This document shows, one piece after another, positions 53,599-61,134 of a stretch of 64,000 nucleotides of DNA. The translations under genes were made by a program, and so were the position numbers. The stretch spans positions 310,001 through 374,000 of the forward strand of contig NZ_JADYVE010000002.1 in the NCBI RefSeq assembly GCF_020193655.1, read 5' to 3'. The notes under the pieces were generated by a model. The model did not search any database and was not told the DNA's origin. It was given only the letters and a program-made list of their open reading frames with translations. This DNA is from Ensifer sp. IC3342. Lineage in GTDB: Bacteria > Pseudomonadota > Alphaproteobacteria > Rhizobiales > Rhizobiaceae. Within the stretch, counting starts at the first letter, position 1. Every line of letters begins with the position of its first letter.

Positions 53599-55787
53599 GC
53601 CACCTGCCTCAAGATGCCGCCGGGTTTCGATTCCTTGATGAGAATCGCCTGGACGGCCTTCTCGATCTGCTGGCCGAGCCGCTTGCCGTCCTCGGTGGTC
53701 GCCGCCACCTGTCCGGTCGTCATGTCGATCTTGATGTCGCCGACGTTGTTGTTGACCGTGGTCGAGCCGCCGATCTGCGCCTGCTGCTGTCCGGCGATGT
53801 TGGCGAGGCCGGAGACCTCGGCTGGCGACAGTGCCCGAAGCCCTGCGCCACCTTGCGTCATGGCATCGGCGTTGAGGCCAGCAGGCGCGGTCGCGTTAAA
53901 GGCACCGGGGAAGAGGCCGCCGAACAACGGCTTCAGCACGTATTGCTGCAGCACCAGCTTCGCCAGATCCTTGAGGATGTCGGCGAGCACGTCGCGGAAG
54001 TCCTCGCCCGCCATGGCTGCGTCCAAGAAACCCATGGCGGCGCTCTCGGCCCACGAGGCGAACGCGCTGTCCATTTCCTGCGCGGTCTGGTCCATCTCCG
54101 ACAGATTGTCGTTCGCCGCTTCGGCGGTGGACGCCAGGTTGTCGGTGCCGACCGAGGCCTTCTCCAACGAGGTCTTGATCGTTTGTCCGGCCCGCTCGGT
54201 GGTCGCCGCCGCCTTCTCGACCTCCTTGGAGTATTCCTTCCAGCGGAACAGCACGGCATCCATGGTGGCGACGAGACCGCCGCCCATGCCGTTGTCGTTT
54301 GCCGCCCGAGGCGCGGCGCGACCGGCAAACGGCGAATAGGGCGAGGTGGTCATCGCGCCCGCTGATCGCATGAACGCACCGCCGCCAGAGAACGGCACCG
54401 GCACCGACTGCCGCTGCTGTCCTGGAATCATGCCGCCTATCGCCTCGCCAGCCGACGCGGCGCGCATGCGCTGCATTGCCTGATTGAACCAGTCGACGAA
54501 GGACTGGATTGCCGACTTCACCTTTTCGATGCCGGTTTTGACCGCGCCCAGCGCGGCGTTCCAGACGGCGTTCCATCCGGCGGTGGCGGCAGCGACTAGG
54601 TCGTCGAACATCTTCTTGAAGGCGGCGACGGTCTGGGTGGCGGCGTCCGAAATGATCTGTGGCAGGTTGCGAACGATCTCGGCGACCTTGTTGATGTGCT
54701 GCGCCAGCGCGTTGACCATGGCAGGCAGCGCGGCGAGCGCCTGTTCGAAGGCGGGACCGAGGCCGGTCAACTGAAGCCATGCGTCATAGAGATTGCCCGC
54801 CGCCGTCGTGAGATTGCCCCACGCGGTGGCCATGGCCGAGTTCCATTTGTCGCTCTCCTGCGCCGCCCGCTTGTATTTCTCGACGGCGACGGCGAGGTCG
54901 TTGACGTTGATCTTCGTGCCCATCAGCTGCTGGTCTATCGCCGCCAGCGTCGCTATATCCGCGCCTTCGAACATCATCGACAGGAGCTTCTGGCGCGCGA
55001 GTGGGGCCAGCTGCTTGTAGCTTTCCTGAATGGAGGCGAGCAGCCGCGCCATCGATTCGGCCTTGGTCGGGTCGAGCTTCGAGAGGTCGCCGCCCAACAG
55101 CCGGATCGCCTCTGCCAGCTGCTTCGAATCCTCGCCGCCAGCCTTCAGCTTCTCCTGCAGCGGGCCGATGGCTGCGGCCATGTCGCTCGCCGCTTCAGCC
55201 GACAGCCCGAGCGCCTCGCCGAGACCCAGGTAGGCTCTGAGCTGGCTCACCTCCAGACCGGCGGCAAAGGCGCTGCGCATGGTCTCCGCCGCTGCTGCTG
55301 CCGCGCCGGTCACCTTGTCGAGGATCTTGCGGAACTGCTGGTAGATCGTCAGGCCGAGCGCGACGATGGCTCCGACGGCGGTGAGCGACAGGCCGGTAAT
55401 GAGCGCCGTTCCGATCATCCGGCCGGCGGAAAGCGCGATGCGCCCGAGACCGGCGAAGGCGCGCGTGAAACCGGCGGCGAGCGTCCTGCCGACGTTGGAC
55501 ATGGTGCGCCCGAGCCGCTGCATGCGCGTCTCGATGATGGCGGTCGATTTCGAAGCGGTGAGCGTGGCGTCGCCGATGGCCTCCATGCCCTTCGCGTCGG
55601 CTGGGGTCGGCAGCTTGTCCTTGACCGAGGCGAGACTGTCGCCCCAGAGCGAGGCCTGCTTCGCCGCGACGTCGCTACTCTCGGCGGAGGCCTTGCCCAG
55701 CGCCTCGATGTCCTTTTCGAGATCCTTGATCCCCTTTTGCGCGTCGGCGGTGTCGGCTTCGACGTTGATTTCAAGTTTGTTGGCCAT
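53595..55787 (-). CDS. Tail tape measure protein
   Basis: 730 residues. N-terminal coiled coil (LEINVEADTADAQKGIKDLE), a hydrophobic Gly-rich zone (~105-150, ITGLSLTAVGAIVALGLTIY), long Ala-rich helices and a C-terminal domain (VLKPLFGGLFPGAFNATAPA) that contacts the tip complex. By the usual ~0.15 nm per residue it would set a tail of about 110 nm (estimate). Longest gene of the module after J. Confidence 0.9.
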   Translation of the reverse strand: MANKLEINVEADTADAQKGIKDLEKDIEALGKASAESSDVAAKQASLWGDSLASVKDKLPTPADAKGMEAIGDATLTASKSTAIIETRMQRLGRTMSNVGRTLAAGFTRAFAGLGRIALSAGRMIGTALITGLSLTAVGAIVALGLTIYQQFRKILDKVTGAAAAAAETMRSAFAAGLEVSQLRAYLGLGEALGLSAEAASDMAAAIGPLQEKLKAGGEDSKQLAEAIRLLGGDLSKLDPTKAESMARLLASIQESYKQLAPLARQKLLSMMFEGADIATLAAIDQQLMGTKINVNDLAVAVEKYKRAAQESDKWNSAMATAWGNLTTAAGNLYDAWLQLTGLGPAFEQALAALPAMVNALAQHINKVAEIVRNLPQIISDAATQTVAAFKKMFDDLVAAATAGWNAVWNAALGAVKTGIEKVKSAIQSFVDWFNQAMQRMRAASAGEAIGGMIPGQQRQSVPVPFSGGGAFMRSAGAMTTSPYSPFAGRAAPRAANDNGMGGGLVATMDAVLFRWKEYSKEVEKAAATTERAGQTIKTSLEKASVGTDNLASTAEAANDNLSEMDQTAQEMDSAFASWAESAAMGFLDAAMAGEDFRDVLADILKDLAKLVLQQYVLKPLFGGLFPGAFNATAPAGLNADAMTQGGAGLRALSPAEVSGLANIAGQQQAQIGGSTTVNNNVGDIKIDMTTGQVAATTEDGKRLGQQIEKAVQAILIKESKPGGILRQVA

Positions 55788-55796
55788 CGTCCGCCC

Positions 55797-56252
55797 TCAC
55801 TGCAGCATGCGGCCCACGGCCTCGGAGAGCCGCTTCTGCGCCGCTGCCAACGCCTGCGCGCGCTTCTCCGGCAACGCCCGCAGGAAGAACGGGACCGGCG
55901 ACATGAAGCGCGAACCGAATTCGAGGATGTGGGCATACCAGGCACCGCCGGTCGGGCCGGTTTTCTTGGCATTGAATGCCACCTTGGCGCTGGTGATCGT
56001 TCCCTTGTTGGCCTGGACGAAGGCGTAGATGCCCTGTGGGATCAGACCCTTGCGGACATAGACGCTGCCGGACGGCATCCGGTGCGGTCCCTTGGCCGAG
56101 TAGCCGACCTCGATGGCGTTCTGGATCGCATCGTCGCGAATGACGTCCGCCGCCACGGCGACGACGCCGCGCATCTCCTTTTCGGCGAGATATTTCGTAT
56201 CCCGCTCCAGCGCCGAGACGATCTCGTCCGAGTTGACCTTGATCTTCAGCAT
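55797..56252 (-). CDS. HK97 gp10 / lambda Z-like tail completion protein
   Basis: 151 residues: VAVAADVIRDDAIQNAIEV, RMPSGSVYVRKGLIPQGIYA, GGAWYAHILEFGSRFMSPVP and FFLRALPEKRAQALAAAQK are the usual signatures of the gp10-like family (a helix-rich start and a terminal YA-EFG..P-PFFR module). Such proteins are normally among head-tail joining genes; here it sits between the tail chaperone and the tape measure, coupled to T by an ATGA overlap. Confidence 0.8.
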   Translation of the reverse strand: MLKIKVNSDEIVSALERDTKYLAEKEMRGVVAVAADVIRDDAIQNAIEVGYSAKGPHRMPSGSVYVRKGLIPQGIYAFVQANKGTITSAKVAFNAKKTGPTGGAWYAHILEFGSRFMSPVPFFLRALPEKRAQALAAAQKRLSEAVGRMLQ

Positions 56253-56488
56253 CAGTGCCTCGTTGCGATTTTCGCGCCGAAGATGGCGGCGATTTCCTGA
56301 TCGCTGGCGGAGGCGAGATCGACTTCCTCGCCGGACGCCTGAATGCTTTTGCGCCTCGACGCCTTGCGCTCGTCCTCGGCCACGGCGTCGAAGTAGGCGC
56401 TCCAGCCCCTAAGCTCGTGCCATGTCATGTTCGCCGTCAGCTGCTCGACCGTCATGCCGAGCTTCAGCGCCAGGCCGAACACCGCCAT
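56252..56488 (-). CDS. Tail assembly chaperone T segment (expressed by frameshift from G)
   Basis: 78 residues if started at ATG 56488, but probably made as the C-terminal part of a G-T fusion. It contains TVEQLTANMTWHELRGWSAYFD, the hallmark of lambda T-like domains. Its frame is +1 (equivalently -2) relative to G and is open upstream through the A9 run at 56511-56519, so ribosomes slipping there would join KKK to ERPSPLTMAVFG. The free ATG start lacks a good ribosome site. Confidence 0.8.
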   Translation of the reverse strand: MAVFGLALKLGMTVEQLTANMTWHELRGWSAYFDAVAEDERKASRRKSIQASGEEVDLASASDQEIAAIFGAKIATRH

Positions 56489-56861
56489 TGTCAGCGGCGA
56501 CGGCCTTTCCTTTTTTTTTCGATTTGGGCTGGCCTTCTCCGTCCTCGTCGATGCCGAGCAGCCGGTTCATGGCAGGCTGGCATTGCGTCGCCAGCGCGAA
56601 GCAGACCGACGAGCCGAGCGCCTGGAGCTTGTCCCATTTGACCCGTTCGCCATCGATCCAGAGGAAGGCGGCGAGCATCCTGAGCCCGTATTCCTGCGCG
56701 GTGATCGTGCCTTTCTCCTGCGCCAGATTGAGCTGCATGGTGTCCATGAGCGGCGGATCGCGCAGTTCGACGTCGAACGTGATCGGTTCGCCCTCGGTCG
56801 GTTCCAGCCGGATCGGCACGGTGATCGAACGCCGCGCCATGAGCTTGTCGAGCGTTCCCAT
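56409..56861 (-). CDS. Tail assembly chaperone G
   Basis: 150 residues ending inside the T region. The N-terminal domain (~1-105: RRSITVPIRLEPTEGEPITF, QEYGLRMLAAFLWIDGERVK) is the tail chaperone fold. Residues 115-117 are Lys-Lys-Lys encoded by AAA-AAA-AAA, the presumed slip site; the remainder in frame 0 is a non-conserved basic/acidic tail. G and the G-T fusion chaperone the tape measure during tail assembly and are not in the virion in lambda. Confidence 0.85.
   Translation of the reverse strand: MGTLDKLMARRSITVPIRLEPTEGEPITFDVELRDPPLMDTMQLNLAQEKGTITAQEYGLRMLAAFLWIDGERVKWDKLQALGSSVCFALATQCQPAMNRLLGIDEDGEGQPKSKKKGKAVAADNGGVRPGAEARHDGRAADGEHDMARA
56508..56522 (-). promoter_or_regulatory. 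Programmed frameshift (slippery) site in the G gene
   Basis: Minus strand TCG-AAA-AAA-AAA-GGA in the frame of G: nine consecutive A. A -1 shift would hit a stop after six codons, whereas +1 or -2 enters the T frame. Mu-like phages use -2, most lambda-like phages -1. A polymerase-slippage mechanism on A9 is the alternative. Confidence 0.65.
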
Positions 56862-56871
56862 GGCGAGCGTC

Positions 56872-57531
56872 TCAGCTGACGATGAACAGCGGCACTTCGT
56901 TGACCACGGCTTCGCCCGAGAACGAGACCGCCTCGTTGGTCTCCATCGTCAGCGTGTAGCCGGAGATGGTGACCGGCATGATGATCTCGCCCCGGTCGCC
57001 CGGAAGCACGATCTCCATCACCCGGCGCTGGCCGTCGAACACGGCGCTGCGCCATTCTGTCTGGGCGGCGACGTCGAGGTCGGTGAAACCCTCGATGGAG
57101 ATGTTGCCCGGTTGCGGCGTGCCAGCGAGCGACTCCGAGCCGCAGAAGGTGGTGACGTCGATGGCGTCGGCTGCCTCGACCTCCCATTCCCATGACGACA
57201 GGCAGAAGCGCAGAAGGTCGTCTGCCGAGATCGGCGTCGCCTTGCCGGTTGTGACCGTCGTCGTGTTGCCGGAAAGGTCGGAGCCGTCGAGCGTGAAGGT
57301 GTTGGCGGGCGTGCCGACCGACGAGATCGGGAAGGTCTTGCCGTCGAGCCCCGACGAGGTGCCGGAGATTGTGACCAGCTGGCCCTCGGCGAAGTTGGTG
57401 ATGTCGGTCGAGGAAACGGTGACGACCGCAGGTTTGGCATTGGTGATGCCGGTCACCGAGCAGCCGGTGGGGGCGGGGGTCACGTATTTCTGCAGGTAGA
57501 CCTCGGTTCCCTGAGCGGTGAATTTGGTCAT
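56872..57531 (-). CDS. Major tail tube protein
   Basis: 219 residues from ATG 57531 (MTKFTAQGTEVYLQKYVTPA). A tube domain interrupted by a loop segment (~25-75, VTVSSTDITNFAEGQLVTIS) resembling a small beta insert, then WEWEVEAADAIDVTTFCGSE and GNISIEGFTDLDVAAQTEWR, which are typical tail-tube strands. It polymerises around the tape measure. Gene order tube-G-T-tape measure is canonical. An upstream in-frame ATG (57576) adds 15 unlikely residues. Confidence 0.85.
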   Translation of the reverse strand: MTKFTAQGTEVYLQKYVTPAPTGCSVTGITNAKPAVVTVSSTDITNFAEGQLVTISGTSSGLDGKTFPISSVGTPANTFTLDGSDLSGNTTTVTTGKATPISADDLLRFCLSSWEWEVEAADAIDVTTFCGSESLAGTPQPGNISIEGFTDLDVAAQTEWRSAVFDGQRRVMEIVLPGDRGEIIMPVTISGYTLTMETNEAVSFSGEAVVNEVPLFIVS

Positions 57532-57633
57532 GGCGCGATCCTCGAAAAACGGGTGCGCCTGACTGATTAACGCCATCGGGAATGCGAATTTGAGTGTGAA
57601 AGATTTACGGTCTCAGGGGGGAAAGCGCCTCCT

Positions 57634-58000
57634 TTAAACCCCGGGGATTTCGATGAGACCGTCTTTGTGGATTACACCGAAGCGGTCGAGACGGATCAGC
57701 AAGGGGTCTGGCTGGATCAATGTAATCCCGCTCACGACGGTCTTGCGACTGCTCACCGTCGCGCTTCACCTGCGGGAATTCGTCCGGAACCCTTCCAGCG
57801 GGTGGTGTCGCCGGAGATGTCGGGCAGGCCCAAGAGGGCGACCGAGTCAAGCGTGGAGGCACGGAAGTCGATCACGTTCCGCCACGATCGTTGCGATCTG
57901 CTGCGTGGAGGCCGACTTGGCGACGCCGGGCGGGCCCCACATGAAAGCGGGGATTTCGGCATCGAGGAAGGTGGACAGTAAACGGAGACCCGCATGAACC
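57634..58000 (-). pseudogene. Decayed MoxR-like AAA+ ATPase fragment
   Basis: In one frame (~57998-57900) the minus strand reads LLSTFLDAEIPAFMWGPPGV-AKS, a Walker A box with the MoxR-type lead-in, ending soon after. In a second frame (~57885-57760) it continues VIDFRASTLDSVALLGLPDI and SGDTTRW. A third frame gives PDEFPQVKRDGEQ. At least two frameshifts separate the pieces, and no Walker B or C-terminal half is present. A separate 40-codon open stretch at 57634-57756 (GTG start, SGITLIQPDPLLIRLDRFGV) may be unrelated. Confidence 0.6.
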
Positions 58001-58171
58001 TGAAATCTGCAACCGCCCTTGGTGCACGATTGCGGGTGGAGGTTCGGTTTTAGGGTGGAGTGCACCCCGTGGGGCATCCAACATTTGATTGAGTTAGCGG
58101 CTGCTAAGGTTGAATGGCGGGCGTGTTGCGCAAGTGGTAATTTTGCTCGTTGCAAATATGGAGGGAAGACG

Positions 58172-58507
58172 ATGGTAGTGTTTGCACGTGCAATGATATG
58201 CATCGGAGTGCTCGCTTTTGGCGAGTCGACTGGCCACGCCGCCGAAAGTTGTCCTCCGTACCCGAAGGTTGGCGGTGATTGGATATGCACGGATAAGTGC
58301 AGCCCGATTGGTGGGATTGCAAAGATCACTCAGAACGGGGGCAAGCTTGCGCTTATAAACGAGCACAATGAGGGAGGAGATGGTTTTTTCGAAAACTGCA
58401 CCACGATCCGGGTGAGCAATTGGCAAAGTGGCCTGCGCGGGAATCTCTCCGAAAACAACAAAGTCATCGGCTGGGCAAACGGCACTGTCTGGCGAAGGCA
58501 AGAATAG
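58172..58507 (+). CDS. Small secreted protein (phage cargo)
   Basis: 111 residues from ATG 58172 with GGAGGGAAGACG upstream, which decides it over a longer open frame. Signal peptide RAMICIGVLAFGESTGHAA, then a compact domain with several Cys (ESCPPYPKVGGDWICTDKC; FFENCTTIRVSNW) and a beta-type rest (KLALINEHNEGGD). One of two rightward genes in the prophage, so independently expressed. Lower GC than the flanking phage genes. Family not recognised; a lysogenic-conversion function is inferred. Confidence 0.7.
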   Translation: MVVFARAMICIGVLAFGESTGHAAESCPPYPKVGGDWICTDKCSPIGGIAKITQNGGKLALINEHNEGGDGFFENCTTIRVSNWQSGLRGNLSENNKVIGWANGTVWRRQE

Positions 58508-58577
58508 ACCATTATGCCTGGGCAGGTCGCGGGAAGGCGACCTCCCGGTGGACGAGGTCGCCATATCTGGGGTATTG

Positions 58578-59441
58578 CTAAGCTACTTGCTCCTCGCTGG
58601 CGACGACCCAATAACGCGCTCTCAGACGAGCAAGATGAGTACGGAGCCAGTCGGGCGTGCCCGGTCTTTCCCATAGCTTCCAAAGCTCCGGATAAGACAT
58701 TGAAACGAACTGGGGTCCCCCGCCCCCTTGAATTAAAGCGGCAAACCGATCGATTTCCGCTCGGTGTTCTGCAAATATTGAAAATGCGTCTTTGTCTGAC
58801 GGCTCCCAATAGATGTAAAGCAGCACGGCGGGCTGGCTGGGAAACGTGTAAGATATGCCCAGTGCGTGCTTTATGAGTTGCGCTGCATCGAGCCACCGGT
58901 ATGTGCGGGGTTCCCTTGCAAGGCGTTGCATTTCCGCGAACCACGACGTCTCGCGCCTTTCATCTGTGATATGCGTGAAATAGACGGGTGCAAAATCGGC
59001 CACATGTGGGCTCAGGGGCTCCAAGCACTTGGACTCTACGGCAACGACACCTCCCGGTCCTTCTGCAACAAGATCAAGGTTTGGAGGCTGGCGCCGTATT
59101 CCGTGGGGACATTTCCGTTCGAACGAGAAAGTCGTGAAGCTACTTCCTCCGGGAAGTGATAAGGCGTTTGGCTTACTGCGAAACGGAGCGAAGCAATTCA
59201 CGGCCAGCGCTGAAGACGAGTGTACAGCACGAAATTTTAGCCGCAGTTCGCTGCCGTCTCCTTGAAGCAAATCACCTTCGAAATCTGCTAGGTTAACTCC
59301 TGTTATAAGGTTGTCGCTGATCTCGCCAACGTATCCCTTGTTGTCTAATGATGTGTGGGGGGCCTGAGCGATGAAACCCCGCCTAAGAGCGTTGCGGCAC
59401 GCCTCACGAACGACTGTGGTTGACGCCCTATTCTCAATCAT
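58578..59441 (-). CDS. Putative PD-(D/E)XK endonuclease (restriction-like)
   Basis: 287 residues. The central block PPNLDLVAEGPGGVVAVESK (~118-137) fits the nuclease core D-X(~10)-E-X-K, preceded by RKCPHGIRRQ and followed by CLEPLSPHVADFAP. This resembles PGN_0703-type putative restriction endonucleases in rhizobial and other genomes. No methylase is adjacent. Lower GC and the position between head and tail genes mark it as acquired cargo. Role as phage defence or DNA-processing enzyme is inference. Confidence 0.65.
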   Translation of the reverse strand: MIENRASTTVVREACRNALRRGFIAQAPHTSLDNKGYVGEISDNLITGVNLADFEGDLLQGDGSELRLKFRAVHSSSALAVNCFAPFRSKPNALSLPGGSSFTTFSFERKCPHGIRRQPPNLDLVAEGPGGVVAVESKCLEPLSPHVADFAPVYFTHITDERRETSWFAEMQRLAREPRTYRWLDAAQLIKHALGISYTFPSQPAVLLYIYWEPSDKDAFSIFAEHRAEIDRFAALIQGGGGPQFVSMSYPELWKLWERPGTPDWLRTHLARLRARYWVVASEEQVA

Positions 59442-59812
59442 TCAGTCATCCCAAAGCTCGGATGAGCGCCCGATTGGTCGATTATGAAAAGGAATGCGGA
59501 TGGATTGGTTCTGCTAATCTCTGCGTTGTACATGACCCCCTCATCAGTAGTTTGTCGCTCCAGATTCTATACCTGCAGGTTAACATTTCTATATTAGGAG
59601 ATGTCGAGGCTTCGAGTTTCACGAGATGATTGAAAGCGGAAAAGCTTCGAGAGCTCGGACGTGTGCCAGCAAGGACGGGAAACCTCTTTCTTTTTGACCT
59701 TCCCGGCAGTCGACCAGAACGGCAAAGCTCCATCCAATCGCGACAAAGAAGGCTCAAGCGCCCATTACCGCTGAGCGAAGCAATGAGGAATACGGACATT
59801 GGAGGGTGAACC
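59442..59812. other. AT-richer gap beside the nuclease gene
   Basis: 371 bp of lower GC than the phage genes. It presumably contains the promoter of the leftward nuclease gene. An Arg/Ser-rich ORF on the minus strand (59482-59799) has no ribosome site or domain and is not called. Confidence 0.5.
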
Positions 59813-60199
59813 CTAGCTTGATTGTCTGTCGTGCCCGGTTCCTATATTTTCCGTCACCAGCCGCAGCATCCGCGCCTGCGTCTTCACCCCCGGTTCCTTG
59901 CGGCGATTGACCACGTCGATCAGCGACTGCGGCGAGGCGGAGCCGTAGGCATGCGCGAAGGCCTCGATGCCGATCTCGCGGATCACCTGCTTCACTGCGA
60001 TCCGCAACTCGTCCCATTCGATGTGCCGGAATTCGATCACCAGCGGCTGGCGCGGTGCGCCGAGCGCGTCGACGGCGGGCTTCTGGTTGACCAGTTCGAA
60101 CAGGGCGTGCTCGAGGATGCGTGCCGCGCGGGTGCGATCCGCTGCCATCGGAAACGACAGCGTCACGGCAATCATCGCTTCGTCCAGGCGGTCGCTCAA
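59813..60199 (-). CDS. Phage protein in the head-tail region, function unknown
   Basis: 128 residues if started at the TTG at 60199 that overlaps the preceding stop (TTGA), or 120 from ATG 60175. Sequence IAVTLSFPMAADRTRAARIL, then QPLVIEFRHIEWDELRIAVK and GSASPQSLIDVVNRRKEPGV: a soluble alpha/beta protein. Being last of the head-completion block before the cargo zone, it could be a tail-terminator or connector accessory; not recognised. Confidence 0.6.
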   Translation of the reverse strand: MSDRLDEAMIAVTLSFPMAADRTRAARILEHALFELVNQKPAVDALGAPRQPLVIEFRHIEWDELRIAVKQVIREIGIEAFAHAYGSASPQSLIDVVNRRKEPGVKTQARMLRLVTENIGTGHDRQSS

Positions 60200-60372
60200 T
60201 TCGGCTCGCTCTCCTTGACCACCGGCAGGTCGCGCCAGAGATAGAACACGGTTTTCGCGCCCTCGACATGGAACCGCTGCTGCAGGATGGGAGCGCCTTT
60301 GGTCTGCCTCTTCCATCGAAGCTCGGCGAGCGGCGTCAGGATCGCGCCCTTCGGGATGTCCTTCTCTTCCAT
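60196..60372 (-). CDS. Small phage protein in the head-tail block
   Basis: 58 residues from ATG 60372 with GGAGGGCGACGAA before it. Charged: EEKDIPKGAILTPLAELRWK and TKGAPILQQRFHVEGAKTVF, ending LPVVKESEPN. Short soluble proteins of this kind are common between tail terminator and tube genes; no family named. The frame is open upstream to 60522, overlapping the next gene. Confidence 0.6.
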   Translation of the reverse strand: MEEKDIPKGAILTPLAELRWKRQTKGAPILQQRFHVEGAKTVFYLWRDLPVVKESEPN

Positions 60373-60400
60373 TTCGTCGCCCTCCGGCGGATAGCCATCT

Positions 60401-60787
60401 TCAGGAAAGCGCTGGAGAATAGTCCGCCACATCCCAGCGCTGCTGAACGCGCCAGCCCCGGCTGTCCTCGTCATAGTAGGAGATCTCCGAATCGAGCAGC
60501 GCGCCGCCAGCCGAGGAGGCAACGATGTCGCGCAGCGCCACGCGCCCCTGATCGGCGAGCCGCCGCGCGCCCTCGGCGGTCTCGTCGTAATAGTCCACCT
60601 GAATGCCAGCGGTCGCGAGGTCGGTGTCGGTGCCGCAGAAGCCGCCGAGCCAGACGCTTGCCACCCGGTTGACGATGACGACCGGCAGTGGCGCTGGGCG
60701 GTCGTCCGGCGGCTGCGGCTGCATGCCGTAATAGACCTCTGCGGAAAGCACCGCGTCGAGCCGGTCGACGATATCCTTCTCGATCAT
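60401..60787 (-). CDS. Tail terminator / DUF3168-like phage protein
   Basis: 128 residues. The N-terminus IEKDIVDRLDAVLSAEVYYG and PPDDRPAPLPVVIVNRVASV, then LATAGIQVDYYDETAEGARR and the C-terminal YYDEDSRGWRVQQRWDVADY match the gpU/DUF3168-type tail-terminator layout: an alpha helix, a Pro-rich loop, and a strand with a Tyr pair. It caps the tail before joining to the head. Position after the head-tail adaptor supports this. Confidence 0.7.
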   Translation of the reverse strand: MIEKDIVDRLDAVLSAEVYYGMQPQPPDDRPAPLPVVIVNRVASVWLGGFCGTDTDLATAGIQVDYYDETAEGARRLADQGRVALRDIVASSAGGALLDSEISYYDEDSRGWRVQQRWDVADYSPALS

Positions 60788-61134
60788 CGCTTCGCGCCTC
60801 CGTGTTTGCAGACCAGCTGATAGTCGTTGCGCTGCGCCGACGGCTGGACGCCGACGATCTCATAGACGTCGCCCCGGTCGACATCGACGAGCCGCCATGC
60901 CGGGTCGATGTTCTCGCCGGGGAGTTCGCGGATGCGGATGCGCGTCGAGCCCTCGGCCACCTCTGTGCCCATGGCGAAATATTCGCGGCCATAGTCGCGG
61001 CCTGTCCCGGCTTCAAGGATCTGGCAATTGACCTCGGCGACCAGCTCCCACGTTTTCTTCGCCGCGCCGAGCGCATCGTCGCTGGTGACGAACCGCTCGA
61101 TGCGCACCCGGTCTCTGAGCAGGCCAGCCTTCAT
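60784..61134 (-). CDS. Head-tail adaptor (SPP1 gp16 / HK97 gp7-like)
   Basis: 116 residues from ATG 61134, overlapping the GH25 stop as ATGA. Family signature: LLRDRVRIERFVTSDDALGA, then KTWELVAEVNCQILEAGTGR and a C-terminal RGDVYEIVGVQPSAQRNDYQ. A small beta-barrel ring protein joining connector to tail. Confidence 0.85.
   Translation of the reverse strand: MKAGLLRDRVRIERFVTSDDALGAAKKTWELVAEVNCQILEAGTGRDYGREYFAMGTEVAEGSTRIRIRELPGENIDPAWRLVDVDRGDVYEIVGVQPSAQRNDYQLVCKHGGAKR

Noticed and set aside
59482..59799. 105-codon minus-strand ORF in the cargo zone
   Set aside because: Ser/Arg-rich, no ribosome site and no similarity recognised; it lies in an AT-richer spacer.
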